From Aquila chrysaetos chrysaetos (taxonomy: Eukaryota; Chordata; Aves; Accipitriformes; Accipitridae): DNA of 64,000 bases. The notes beneath the pieces are model-generated. The model had not been told where the DNA came from and made no database searches. It saw only the letters and a list, made by a program, of their open reading frames with translations. Shown here piece after piece: positions 14,595 to 29,500 of the stretch. Both the position numbers and the translations under genes were made by a program. The stretch's first letter is position 1. Every line of letters starts with the position of its first letter. Where the stretch lies: the NCBI RefSeq assembly GCF_900496995.4, contig NC_044022.1:16506938-16570937 (forward strand), in the 5' to 3' direction.

Positions 14595-17500
14595 GGGGCC
14601 AAAAGGAGCTTCTTTAGAAACTCAAAATAAACTTGGATTTTTCTTCTGTTACCCAGGAACAAGCAAAATTACAAGTCAAGAGTGCAGCTGCCAAACCAAT
14701 TTCCTAACGGGTACACATAAAAAGACAAACTTTAAAAAATAATCTATTCAAAATGCTTACAATATCCTTTGCAGTACTGCTTAACTGTTTTTAATACAAA
14801 AGCTGTTTTACACATACAGCTGCATTTCTAGAGCTGAAAAAAACTATACCTGCAGATATTTCAGACAACATAAGTATTTCAATAGGCATTACACTCAGAG
14901 ACCAAGCACAGAGGTTCATACTATTTCTGTTAGACTGAACAAAACGGCGCTCTTGGGGCTTACAGAAAAGAACTACTGATTACAAATCACAAGTCCTAAT
15001 TAAAATTTTCATTATGTTAAATCACCTAAAACTATCAACACTCCATGGGATATTTCGTTAATTGGTAGCATTCACTCAAGTTTGATCACCTACTAGATGA
15101 CTCACCATGCAAAGCATTTATAAAGCTTACCTGCTTGTTCAGAAATTCTTTCAAAGCCTCTTGCTGTCTCTGCATCTGTTCCTTCAATTTATCTTGCTTC
15201 TGTAAAAGTAGTTGTTCTTGTATTTTCTGTCTAGAAAGAAGAGCTTCTCTTTGTGCATCTAGCTGCTCTTGCAATTCTTTCAAATACTTTTGCTGAGCTT
15301 GGATGCTTTCTGATGAGGCCAACACTCTGTCCCTTAAATTCAGTATACCAGAATAATTTAACAAAGATGCCTCTCCTGGTTTTGATATCAAGAATTCCTC
15401 AACACCCTGGGCTTTAGATTCTTCATGAGATGAAGTCATGGGTTCAGAAAGATTGAGGAGTCGTTCAAGGCTTGTTTTGATGGTGCTCTCTGCAGATCCC
15501 TGCTGATACGCCAAAGAATCAACTGAGGCTACCTGAAGTATACGAGATCCCCTTGTTGCTGGCATAAGGGGTGTCTTAAGTGGAGGGTCTTCTCCGGCTT
15601 CTGTCTCTGTTTGATGGTTAGACATCTTCTGAGATGACTCTTTAAAGTGCACTGTTTCTGAAGGCTCAGAGGAACCTTCCGCAGGCAAAACAAATCTAAC
15701 GTGTTGTACGCGTGCTTCTGGTTGCATTCTTACTGCAGTGACGTCTTTCGTGACTAACCCTGATGGTAACTGGAACTGAGATGGTTCTCTGATGTGGTTA
15801 TTGGAGGTTTCCAATATTCCCACTTGTTCCTGTGAAGGACCGCCACACGGCAAGCAAAACTCTCCATGCTTCAATTTTGATGCTTCTAAAAACTGCACGT
15901 GTCTGCCAGGACAAACGTTATGCATTTGCTCTTCATGTTTCTGTGAAGATGGTTTTTCCAATATATGCAATGTTCCTGAAAACACAGGTAGCGACCGTGC
16001 ATACTCTTGTGCATGAACCTGTTCAGATGACTGGTATTGTGTTGGTTGCACTCCTTGCCTCTGTAGAAGTGGTTCTAAGACAGGCTTTAAATTAATTGAT
16101 TTTGATTCCACCATGCTTGAAGATGTTGCAGAAGTAGACAAGTATCTTTGCTTCAACTTATTCTGATACTCCTGTATACGCTTTCTAGCTTCTTCAATGG
16201 AGTGTTTGTGCAGCCTGAACAGAAAGAAAACATGAACCTTTCCAGAGTGGTGCAAAGATAAACATCAATTTCAACAATCAATGCTATTCAAATTACTTTG
16301 AAACAGGCAACTCAGACTTCTGTTTCATAAAGGAATTTACCTATTTTGCTGCAGAAGGCGTTGTTGGTAATTACGAATCATCTGTAAATGGCTGTCTTTT
16401 CTAGGACTCCTGGTTTCTGATACAGTAGTATTTCCAGTCTAATCAAAATAAAATAAATTTAAGTGCACATACACAAATAACTCACAGACAACTATTAAAG
16501 CAACAACCTTAAGCTGTATATTCTTTCTCCTAAGTTTACAGAAGCCACTCTGTAACACCATTTGACGTCTGTGAGATTTCAGCCTGAGGCAATGAAGCTA
16601 AAGCAGTTTCTGGAACAGATGGCCTGCAGCTACAGTCTCTCTTGGCAAGTCGAGCATATACCGTCAAAGTCAATGGTGCTTACAGCAGCTTAGCTCAAAG
16701 AGGTAAATGTACCCAGTAGCAAATTCAGGGAGCAATGATCCAACCGAGCTGCATTTTCAAGGCAATCAGATTCTCAGAAAACTACAAGTTGTGCAAATGA
16801 TTCAAGATTTAAAAAAAAAAAAAAAAAAAAAAGATTGCTTTCCTTCAACATCCTCAATAAATTCCTCTTCTTTAAGTAGCTGTTTAAGATTTAGACAGAA
16901 AGATGTAGAAATCTTCCCGCTCCCCGCCCCAAGATTGTTTTTTCCCTTCTTGAAAAATGAAACCTGTGCACACATAATCATTATATGACTCTAATCAGAT
17001 TTTACTAACAGGTATTTTAAACAGAGATGGTGTCCCTAGGACTATGCAAAGACAATCCAATATTCAAAGTCCAGTGATATCATGTGAAATACAAGCTTCT
17101 ACATTAGACAAAAGAAAGCTTTTACATGTACAAATTTCTGATTCATAGCCTAAGAAATAAAAATTGATTGATTGTCTTAATTGATATAATTTAAAATTGG
17201 CAAATGGTACTCTAAATTTTTATAATAAGGATAGTTAAAAAGCTACACACAATTTTCTACAATTCTTCACCTCATGTTCCACTTTGTTCTGCTGATCTGT
17301 AGAAGGAACACTGTGGCTTTGTACCAGCTGACTTTGCCCTTCCTCCTCTTTTTTTTTCTTAGCCTCCTCCAAACAGGTTTGCATTTGGATCTTCAGAAAA
17401 TCAGCTTCCAAACGTGCTCTCTCTTCTTCAATTTGTTTAAGTAAGGCCAGCTGTTCCTGTTTCTGTTGCTCTATTTGCTCATTCTATTGAGAATAAAAAT

Positions 17501-20500
17501 GAGGGTCAATCTCCAGAACCGAATGACAAAAAAAAGAAAAAAAAAAGAAAAAAAAAAGACCCAGACACCACCACACACAAAACTTTGTTCCAACTTACAG
17601 CAGAAATTTTACTGCTTGTGACAGACAATTCCAAACTGTAAGAGGCCTTTAAAAATAGCTCCAAAGTTTACAAGAATAATTTTGTTTTACTGGCTAGATA
17701 TTTCTAATAGTCCCTGAATCCATTTACTATTGCACTATTATCTGTTCTCAAATTAATAGAACGGATAAAATCAGAATCTAACCATTCAAGATACATTATC
17801 ATTTTCCAGAGACTGCAAAAGTAGTCCTTTTCTTAAATTGAATTCAGAAATTTACTTTGCATTTTATAGAGCTTTTCATCAAGAGTTCAACACATTTAAA
17901 TGTTAATTCAAGCCTTACAAAACTTCTGAAATAGCTAATGCATAACCACTTTAAGAGCACTCCATAAATCTCTGAAGGGATTTGTTTATTTTTATTCTCT
18001 ATCCATGTACCTATCAGCTACAAATCACTTAGATCCAGGCATAGCAACAGCATATATACTTTTAAAATGGAAGTGAAGAAAAATTTCAAAGTACTGGCAA
18101 AGATGAAGTGGACAACAGCCTTTAATGAGACAGTCTGAATGGGGATGTCAGGAAGAGCAACCCGAGAAAAAGCTAGACCTAAGAACAGTTAACATGGACA
18201 TAGCAATATATACATGCCCAGCCCTGGCCAGGTGCAAAGTGAGAGAAAATTAATGTTAAAGAAAGTAACCACACTTTCACAGAGTATCTGCTGCTTTTTA
18301 TCCCCCCCCCCCCCCCGCCCCAAACCCGCAATATTTTGTCAAATTTTTGTTTCCTGAATTTCTGAACTTTAACTTTACAACTTAAGGCTGCACTAAGACT
18401 GAATTTCAACTTTATTTTTTTAAAATTGATAAACCACCAATAATAGCTGGTAGGTATCTAAGGATACAAAAAAAATGAAAATATCATGAAACGTATGCAA
18501 TACATATAATGAAATAATACACAAAGTTATTATTTTCTAAATATAATAAATTTAGCATTCCCATAGACACAAAAGACTTTCTGCATTTGTTTCCTAGTTA
18601 ATAAAAAAAACCACCAACCCAAAGAACCCCCCCAAAATACTCAAGGTTTGTAAGCTTTTCCTGTCACTCTAAACACAATCCCACAGACCTTCCTATGTTA
18701 TTACACAGAGTCACTAAAGTTTTCAGGCTTGTATATTGTTGACTACATCCTCCCTAAAGCAAAGGTATTAATCTGCAATTGGGATTCTCATTTAATCATA
18801 GGATGATGGCATCCCTCGCCTATAGCACTTGTTAGATTTTAAGAAACTGGGTTTTCCCATTCTATTCTAAATTCCAGCTAGAGTTTAGTAATTTTTAAAA
18901 AGTTAAGACACAGAGGCTAAGTATAGAAAATGTTACAGTAAAAGTTTGTTACAAGTATCATAAAGGGGTCTATAGCTGCTGGATAACCTGAAGCATTTTC
19001 AAGTCTTCTGTAAATCACTTTTTTTATGCCATAACTGAGGTAGGAATAAGTACACACACACTTACCTGCTTTTGTCTCTCCTCTTCCATTCTAATTTTAG
19101 CTGCTTGTTCTTGAGGATGGATTAGAATTGAATTTTCAGCTGCAACTGTATTTTCCAGCATTTTCACAGAGTCTAAAATATACGTTATTTAACTATAATT
19201 GCAGTCAGAAAGAGCCCTGGATCTTCTTTACATCTTGCTTTACAGTTTCCCAAGCTCTCTAAACAAAATGCCTAAGCTGCTCTTGAAAAGATTACCATCT
19301 CCATCCCACTACTCTGCCTGTCTCCGTAAGCTGGAAAATCAGGTTTTTATATTATTTAAGCCTTTAATGGCCTTTATCATGCGTCTTTCTTAAATACACA
19401 GCAATGGCCCAGCTCCAACAGGACTGAAGATTGCTTCTACCCGGATCACTCGGAAGCCTAATAGCAAGATCAGCCTGAGGAATAAAAAGCCATATATTAA
19501 CCTCTTGGAACAAAGAGGGTCTAAAACTGGCACTCTCCAGGCAAATGATTTAACATTTTGGCTATTGCACAAAAAGCAAGTCTTCATCCTGTACTATTAG
19601 CTTCAAATAGCAGCACATTTTCCCCAGAGGAATGTTTTCACTCCTGCTACATTCTTCAATCCCCAGGAATTATGCTGGTGTATCCCTGTACACGATTGAA
19701 CAAAATCACTCAATCTCATTTTAAAAAAACAAGCAACCTATGAAAGTAAAAAAAACCCCAAACCTGCCACAACTAGATGACTTTAATACTTCAGAAATCC
19801 CACTTAGCATACAAGTTCACCAACTTCAGCACTAGCATGACCAAAAGAGCACAAAGGATAGAAATGGGAAGTAACCCCAAAATGATTTGGCTACCAAACA
19901 AAATGGAACGTCTAATTGCTACAAATTCCAGTTTTACAAAGAGGCTTTTCAGAATGGTGCCTAGAAGCAGAAAAAAAACCTCCATGACTTCAAGACACAT
20001 CAGATCATGCTTGTCTTGTGCATTTCTAGCTGTGAACCTCTGAAGCATCTGGCTTTTCTAGTCCAACTAGTACAGAACTTCAATGCCCAATTTTGCACTT
20101 GGGAATTCTACTCCTGGAGGCAAACATCTATTAAAGCATGGCAACACTAAGTGTGACAACAATTTGGGTGAGATTTAGAAGATACAAAGGTATTTTGGAC
20201 ATCTTTTCTCCACAAGATCCTAATGGGCAAACTGGACATAAGAGCAAAAACCTCTCCTATTTGTGGTTTCAACAAATCCACAATGCACCATGGGAAAAGA
20301 CAGGAGAATTGTACTTTCTGGCAACATGACAAAACACCACCACTGAAAATCCATTAAACAGTTTTGTTACAGTCCACCCTTACAAGTCGTCTTGCTTCTA
20401 CACAACAAATTTTGTTGCAAGTATGTAATTACGTACCTTTGGCTTCACACACTGTATTTTTCTGTTGCTCATAGTTAAGTTCTAAATCACATAATTGTCT

Positions 20501-23500
20501 CTCTTCGCTAGCAATTGTGCCTGATTCAATAGTCTCAATTTCACTTTGAATCTCTTTCTCACTTTTTGATGTCCACTCCTCTTTTTGGCTTCTAATCTTG
20601 TTCAGCAATTTCTTTAAGGCAAGTTTTGACTGAGGTTGGTGAGTTTTAGCTTCTTCAAGATCTATAAAGAATATATACTGTGAAGATATTTATTACCCAA
20701 AACTCTTAACATCATAAACCCAAAAAACCCTTTTTTTTTTTTTTTTTTTTTTTTTTAAGTTGCTTATATAGTTGGACAAATAGCTCGGGTATATTACCAA
20801 GTTTTAAAAGCTTAACAATATTTTCTCTTACCTGCAAGAAAGCAGCAGTAATTTGTCTCTGCATGCTATAAAAGGAGGGCTAAGCTAGTTGTAGTGTTTC
20901 ACAGTCAGACTACTCCTAGGCTGTACTGTTGCAGTACTATGCCCCTGCCTGCTTGTATGTTCCTGCCCTCTCCTTTGTATTAGCACTGGCAACAAAATGC
21001 ATCATAGACCAAAAAACAGATTGTGCCAGCAAAGGGATATGGCAGAAACGCTTGGCCAAGCAGCAAGTTCACTAACACACTTCTTGTTCACATCACATTA
21101 CCCTGTACACACCACAAGTGAAGGAGTACACACACACATGCAACTATTACAGCTTACTCATAATATGGAGCAACTCGATCACAAACCTGAACATAAAGGA
21201 CATACTGTAAGTAGACTTTCATACAAAGTCAAGCGTTAACTTTGAAATATTTCAAAGCACAAAAATGAAAAATATTTAAGTTCACATACCAGCATCATCC
21301 CATAATTTACACTAATTATATAGGAATAATTATGGCTACTAACAGTGTAGTTCTTAAAACAATTAAAAATTATTCTCACTATACTAATAAACTGAAGTAT
21401 ATTAGAAAAATAAGTCACATTTTCATTTTTAAATTCATAATCATTAGCATATTATCATCCATGATAAACATCATAGACAACTTGATCCTGAAATACTTCA
21501 CAGGCATTACAGAATTTTAAGTATTTAAGACATTTTAGTTAATACTGGTTAATTTATTTGATATATTAAATTAAAACACTTCTACTATAAACCCCAAAAG
21601 TTTAAGTTAAATGTTAAATTTAAAAGCTTTACTTTCTGATTCATTGGGGACCTCCTCTTCTATCATCTGTCCCAATTCTTCTCGAGTATCACAAGCAGAT
21701 TCTGGTTGAGTGTTACAAGCAGATTCTTGCTCCAAAGAGATATCAAGATCATTATCTTGAGATCTATCAGAAGGGGGTGGCAAAGGTTGTGGCTCAAACT
21801 GCAAAATCAGGTCTCCTTTCATTTCTAATTAAAAGAACACAACCACATAAGACAACCAATTGGAACAAAAAGCAAGCAACACTGCAAGACCACACTCAGC
21901 ATAGAAATCCCTAAGAATATCAATAGCTTGTTTCACAACAGATTTAATCCAACTATTTTTTCTTTCCAAAATAGAAGCTTCAGAATTGTTTAGATCATTA
22001 GCCATCTATTAATTCAGAAATTCCACAGGGTTTTCCACTAGAATATGCTGTCTTTCAGAATAAAAGTTTATGTGATAAAAGGCTCAACTTTACACAAAAA
22101 GCAGCACACAGGAACAATTACACACAGGAGGATCCCAGTAACTTCATCAGGGAAAAGATGCATCCTGACCTGGCTGCTCACCAGGCTGTCACAGGAGAGT
22201 GATTGATCACATGGTCCAGGTGTGAAATTCTATAAGACTAGTCAACAGGAGTTCTCCCACAATCACCTTACCGACTGATGGGGTTACTGCCTATAAGGGG
22301 TGTGGGACACATGGGAAGATCATCTTGGGATTGTATAATTATAGATGTTTAGGGGAGGAAGCAAAGGCAGGGAAAGGAAAGGATCAAGTTAGTCTGGGGA
22401 AGAGCTAGTGTGAGGAAAAATGTAAGAGTAAGGGGATAAAAGGGGCCAGCCAGTACACTTGTCTGGGCATGCACTGTGCCCAACAGTCTGCCCTGTCTTC
22501 TCACTAAATTCCATTTCTAACTGTTTTCCTGGGTGAGGAACCCTCTATTTTGTATGCATGCATGTGTGTATGGATACATAAGGGCCAGCAACTGGAGTGG
22601 GGACCAAAAGTCACAGGGGCACGTGTGTCCAGAGCATTGCCAACTGCAGAAACCAGAATGAGTGCATATTATGTGGGAATGAGTATCAGGCTATCACATC
22701 GCAAGCCAGACTAGCCAGCAAGAATGATAAGAGGCTTAGGAGCTAGGTATCAAGCAGCCCTAGGACTGGGCTGGATGGATACTGGGGAGGCCTGGGGATC
22801 TGCAAGCTGGCAAGAGGAGGGATCAGGAGATCCAAGCATCCAAGCCAGCTACAGGGGAGACCATGGGGTCTCACAGTGAACTAAGAAACCTGCTGATACG
22901 TGTGCGCATCTGAGACAACTGGAGACAAGAGGATCCAGGGTCAGCTACTGGATAGACTTAGTATTTAAGGTCAGTTACCACAGGGATCCATAGCATGTGC
23001 ATGTCTGTGCATATGTTCACATACCCAACTAGTTCTGTGTAGCAACAACTGGAGTGGAGCAGCAGGCCTTGGGGTTTCATATGCCCAGGAGCCAGCAACT
23101 GGGGAGACTAAGGATCGAGGGCCAGCTGCTAGGCAGAGTGAGCGTTTACAGCGACTTACCGAGTGATCCATAGCACATATTTGAGCATACCAGTGCTTAT
23201 GTGGACATATGAGGTAACTAGAACGCTACAGGGTCCAGGATGAATTACTGGGTAGATTAAATGTCTAAGACAACTGCTGGAGGGATCCATACTGTGTATG
23301 CAGATGTATATCCCATTAAAAGGCCTCCATCCTGATCAGCCAGAGCAGTGAACAGGATGAGGCCATTTGCGCTGTTTGTTTAATGCGAGTGCTGTGTTTT
23401 CTGTGTTGGCCCGCGTGGCCAGCCGTGTGTGCGTACCGAAAGCCTGTTTGTGTGCATGCCTACTGTGAATACACACACAGCCTTGCTACTGGGGCTGGAC

Positions 23501-26500
23501 CTGGGAAGAGGCAGCTGCAGCAGCCTCTCCTCTACTGGGCTATCAGATTCAGCAACCTCCAACAAATTACTTACTCCTGTCTTCACTGTACATATCTTCA
23601 AATGCAAACTCCAATTCTCTCTGCCATTCTTCTTTTATTTCCCTGCGTTTGTATGCAGGCACAAAAAGTTGAGGTGGCATCTGCGCTACAATCTGTCTTC
23701 TATGCATCCGATCCACATTCTGCATTTGCTCAAGTTCTTTCAGTAGCCTTTCCCTGTCCTTCAAACATAAAGAAGGGATAACATTATCATTTAGTGTTCA
23801 CATTCAGACAGCCATATGTCAGGACTGATAAAATACTTCAATTTGGTTACCATGAAGTTTTTTTAATCCTTAATGTTTAAAGTAAATTTTATTCTAGGGA
23901 GAAAGTGCTTCCTCAGGAGAAGGCTGTATCTGACCTTTAAACCCAAGAGTCATCAATACTACCTAGAAGATCTATTGTTAAATAAAGAATTAGACTATAC
24001 ACCTGTAGTTCAACTTTCTTCAACAGAATTAAATCTTCTGTTTTACAAGGTAAATGAGTACTTCCTTTGGCAAGTTACTTTTATTAGTATATACTTCAGC
24101 ACTTGCTACTTTTTCAGACATGAACTAAATACTCTTGGCACGCTACCATTATATATGAAAACTATTTTAAAAAAAGCTTTATTTGAAGTTTGGTTGGGTT
24201 TTCTCCCTGTTAACTTAAGGAGCACCAGTAATATTTCCACAGTTCCCCATTTTAGTTAGGTTACTCATTCAGGGCCAATCATATCTCAACTAAAAAACAG
24301 GAAGCTTTTGCTACTTCTAGCCTCCAAAAATACTTGTGAAAGTAACAGACAGTAAAACAAAGTTCAGAGCATCCCTCTAGGTACAAAGACATTTCTCAAT
24401 AGTTCAGTTTTTACTTCTTAAAGGAAACAATTTCAGTATTTCCAGACTTACACACTAACAGAACTGCAGTCTTTAAGTAAAAACTTTGAAAAGTTTCCCA
24501 AAAATAAAAAAAATATATTGTTGCCTTCTTAATAATAAATTAATTTTTTTCCCCTGAAGCACAGAATAATCAACCCAACTAAAGGTGGTGTGGAAAAGTA
24601 GAGCTCATCACCTATTCAAAAAGTTTAGCTTGATTATTACAGATTGGTTAACAGCTGGTCAAACAAAGATAACAAAAATTAAAGGATGTTCTTTCATTCT
24701 CCCTCCTTCCAGATAGCCAAAATAAGCAAACAGAGTTTGGTGCTTTTTAAACACATTCTGAAAACTCCATTTAGTCCACCAGTTTTCCTCCTGTAACTAT
24801 AATTCATTTCTTTACTGATCACCTACCTACAACTTCCTTAACACTGGTCATTTTGACATTAAAATCAGGCACAACTACTTTGCCTACCTGAGCCAAATGC
24901 ACCTTCTTCAAGGCATGACTTCCTCTGAGATGCGCCTTTTCAAGCTGCTCTCTTCTCTCCCTCTCTGCCTCTCTGTGTAGTTCCTCCAAACGTTTCCCTT
25001 CTTCTTCAGCAGCTAACCGAGCATCTGGCTGGCAGTCAATCAATAGTTTAGTCCATGAAGTTCTTTGTGGTAGTTTAAAGCATATGTAACAATAAATAAA
25101 TGAATAATTCTGCAGCAAAAGCACTTTAAAAAACCAAAAAGACATACAATGCCATATGAACACCCTTGAAGGTTTATAATTCTTGGTTGCAGGAGGACCA
25201 AACTAGTTTTTTTACCTTTGGGGGGAAAAAAAAAAAGCTTATTTACATATTCCATAAGTGTAGGTGTCGAAGTGTTCTAGTTTCAAGCTGTACTAGGGAC
25301 AACCATTTGTATGATTTATTTGTTATAGCAGAATGGTTATTTCTCCTACAATAAAAGGTAAAATTAATAATACAGTTGATATTACAGATTGACTACTTCT
25401 ACCTTCATGTTTGGTTTTTTAAATGGGGGGGGCAGAATTAAATACAGAAGCGTTTTCATTCTCATTTGGGAAAGCAGAAACAATCTGCAATTTTTAAATA
25501 TGAAAAATCTTACTAACACATGAAAATTAAAAAAATACATAAGTAAAAAAAACCCCAAGAAATCACTGCACATAAGCAAGGCTACAAAGATTAACATTTT
25601 GGAATTTTCCATGACAAAGCTGAGCAAACTACAGTATTTCCTCTTATTGTTTAGGCCTAGTCCTTCAGATGTGAAGAAAACCTAGAACTTCATGAATGAA
25701 AACTTCATGAATGCACTGAAGAAAATATTCACAAAAACAAATTTATTCAGACAGCTTTTCTAGTCTAATAGAGGCTGATCCAGAACAGGAACTTAGATTG
25801 TGGTCTCACATCACCAATAAACCAAACTGTTGTTTGGTTCACTTCTCAATAGCGTTACCTTAATTCAAAAATCATCCTAAAAGCTAAGCTCTTGCTCCAT
25901 CTCTCACTTTTCCAGTCCCCCCCTTCTTCTGATCTGACTTTGGCCCTTGTCTGAGTCTACAGTAAACTTGAATAAACTTTCCCATTTGGCAAAAATCTAT
26001 TCATCATTCTTTTTCCCAAATGAGATTTCCGCCATTTTGGCAAGCTGAAACTGCTGACTGCATGAACAGATGAACACAAATACGAGGTAAACACTGGGAG
26101 TACATAGCTAAAGAAAGGGGAAGGGAAAAAAAAGCAGGGCAACTGCAACTATTATTTTATCCTAAGCCAGAAAGCAGAAGATTTGGGTGTCCTAATATTA
26201 TACCAGTCCTGTGAACTCACCTCCTTACAGAGGTCTATTCATGTGGGACTGTCAGGTGTGATCCCGCAAGTGACTGAGCACATAACAGGCATTACAAGTT
26301 TCCCCATCTAAGTTTCCAATTAGTAAGCTGTGTAATGGCTGCTTTATACAAGTTCATATTTTTAAACAAGTTCCAGAAAACTGAATTGCTGATATCCAGA
26401 CACTGTATGCAATATAAAGAAAGATATATGGAAGCATGTATCACAAACACTTGGAGTTAATCACCTGCTCTCCATCCACTTCTCTGTCCACGTAAGGCTC

Positions 26501-29500
26501 AGAAATATGATAACGTGTAACAGAAAAGTTGTCAGCACTATAGGGCTTCACTGCAGGAGTCTTTTTCACTTCAAAATTCTAGGAAGGAAAGTACAAGTAC
26601 AGCTGTATCAGAGAAAAGTATCTCTAGCAAAGCAACTAAACAGGACACAAGTGATCTGTACACGTAAATTAGTATTAAAAGAAAGCCACGCCCCCAAATT
26701 TTCTCCTGAAAATATTGTTTAAAACTTCACATACGTTTAATAATTAATAAAACACATCAGCACAAGGCAGATCTAGAGGACTTAACAACTGAGAGCATCT
26801 AACAGCCTAAGGCAAACTCCTCCACACAAATTAACATTCATCAGAGAGCTCTGCCAACTTGTTTCAAAAGCATTACCTTAATTTAAAGCACTTGAATTTA
26901 ATGCAGTAATACAAATCCCACTTACAACAGCTGTCACACTCACCTCAAAGCAAGGCAACCACAGATCCACAACAGAATTATACCTAACAGCAAAATAACA
27001 CTTCTCAAGTACAGACTTTCTTTATGAAACTCAGAACCATTATGTCCAATTTATTAGTTGACCAGATAACAGAGCATTTTCCATAACTTCACTGAAAAGT
27101 GTCTATTTATACAATACAAAGTATTTATTTTTTGTATTTATTTTTTTGAAAAGTTTTGGGTATACCACATTTCAACTCTTGTCTGAAAGAGTTTGAACAC
27201 TGAGCGACCAGGCCCTCCCTCTTCTTTGGCTCAGCCTGATGTTCTCAGTGGGGCAGCTACATTAGGTAACTCAGTATTCTGTAGGACCTGCCTTTGTACT
27301 TCTAACATCTCCTCCATTAATTTTCTCTCAGCTTCCTCTTCCCCAGACTTTCTCCTAAAAAAGGATTCTTATCCACATTAACTAAAACAGCAAGTTTCAT
27401 AGCCTGAGTGGTTTAAAACTAACATGACTGTAAACAAATGCACATACACAAGGAGTAGCATTAAGTCTCGGGAATATCTTAAACTTACCTCTATGTAAGA
27501 TGAGGCATACAAAATTTCAGTATTATCTCTTACTATTTTATAAAGACTGTAGAAAGCGAAGCCTTTAAATTAAAATCCTATGATGTGCAACTAGTTTTAG
27601 CCTCACCAACAGAAATCCAGTATCTTATTTTAGGGTTCTTAAGCAAATGCATGTTATTCTAACAGGAAAAAAACCATAACGTACAAATAAAAGCACGCCA
27701 TGAAGAATTTCACTTTTATTTGTACATAAAGCTGTTTAAAAATTGCTAACTTTCTTAATCAATAAATCATAGTAATTGTAACAGATCAACATTAACCAAA
27801 ATGCTTGTAGATACTGATTATAGCTCTGAAAACAGACAAGTCCCATGCCTAAACCTCATTAGTCAGAATACCGACTGCTTGACCTATACTGTGTTACCTT
27901 CAGAATGTATAATTAAACCTCAGTCTTTGGAATTATTTTAAAAAATGTAAAACTAACAAATCAGTAATTAATAATTGCATTTAATCAATCAAATCTCCAG
28001 AATTTTCTTCAAAAGCTGTGAAGATGTGAGAGGCTGCAATTTTCCGATTAATGTCAAAAGCAATTTCGGCTGAAAAAAAGAAATACTTGTAACATTATTA
28101 AACCTCATGGTGGAACCACTGTAGCTAAGAATTCATCCGTACTTCCATCAAGAGGTTTGTAACTCTCCCTCCTTCCCCCCTCCCCCCCCAAGTAACTAAT
28201 TCTATACTAAAATCTGGCAAAACTGGAGCAGCAATGTATTATGAAATGAACAAAAAAAAACCCAAAACCAAAAAACCCCAACTCTAAAAATGTTATGAAT
28301 ACTCAAGAAGAGCATAGTAACATATAGTAACAATACAGTAACCCAGCTGGACATAAGCAAACCAGGAGGTTCCTGATGGATTCGTTGATGATAACTCCCT
28401 TGTCCAAGTGATGGAGGAGCCAACAAGGAGAGGAGCTATGCTGGACCTTGTTTTCACCAACAAGGGTGGGCTGGTGGGGAATGTGAAGCTCAAGGGCAGC
28501 CTTGGCTGCAGTGACCATGAAACAGTGGAGTTCAAAATCCTTCGGGCAGCAAGGAGGGCACACAGCAAGCTTGCCACCCTGGGCTTGAAGAGAGCAGACT
28601 TTGGCCTCTTCAGGGATCTGCTTGGTAGAGTGCCATGGGATATAGCTCCAGAGGGAAGAAGGGCCCAAGAAAGCTATTTAATACTCAAGGATCACCTCCT
28701 CCAAGCTCAGGAGCAATGCGTCCCAACAAATAGGAAGTCCGGAGGCCTGCATGAATGAACAAGGAGCTCCTGGACAAACTCAAACACAGAAAGGAAGCCT
28801 GCAGAGGGTGGAAGCAAGGACAGGTAGCCTGGGAGGAATGCAGAGAAATTGTCCGAGCAGCCAGGGATGAGGTTAGGAAAGCTAAAGCCCTGACAGAATT
28901 AAATCTGGCCAGGGACATCAAGGGCAACAAGAAAAGCTTCTATAGGTACATCAGTGATAAAAGGAAGACTAGCGAAAATGTGGGCCCTCTCTGGAAGGAA
29001 AGAGGAGACCTGGTTACCAAGGACATGGAGAAGGCTTGAGGTACTCAATGACTTTTTTGCCTCAGTCTTCACTGGCCAGTGCTCCAGCCACACTGCCCAA
29101 GTCCCAGAAGGCAAAGGCAGGGACTAGGAGAATGAAGACTGCCCACTGTAGGTGAAGATCAGGTTCAAGACCATCTAAGGAACCTGAAGGTGCACAAGTC
29201 CATGGGACCTGATGAGATGCATCCTTGGGTCCTGAGGGAACTGGCAGATGAAGTGGCTAAGCCACTATCCATCATATTTGAGAAGTTGTGGCTGTCTAGG
29301 GACGTTCCCACTGACTGGAAAAGGGGAAACATAACCTCTGTTTTTAAAAAGGGAAAAAAGGAAGACCCAGGGAACTACAGGCCAGTCAGTCTCACCTCTG
29401 TGCCTGCCAAGATCATGGAACAGATGGTCCAGGAAACTACACTTAGGCACATGGAAAATAAGGAGGTGACTGGTGACAGCCAACATGGCTTCACGATGGG

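Noticed and set aside
23873-24259. 128-residue open frame on the plus strand in CEP295 intron 7
   Set aside because: It lies in an intron of the opposite strand with no promoter or conserved motif, and its composition follows the AT-rich background.
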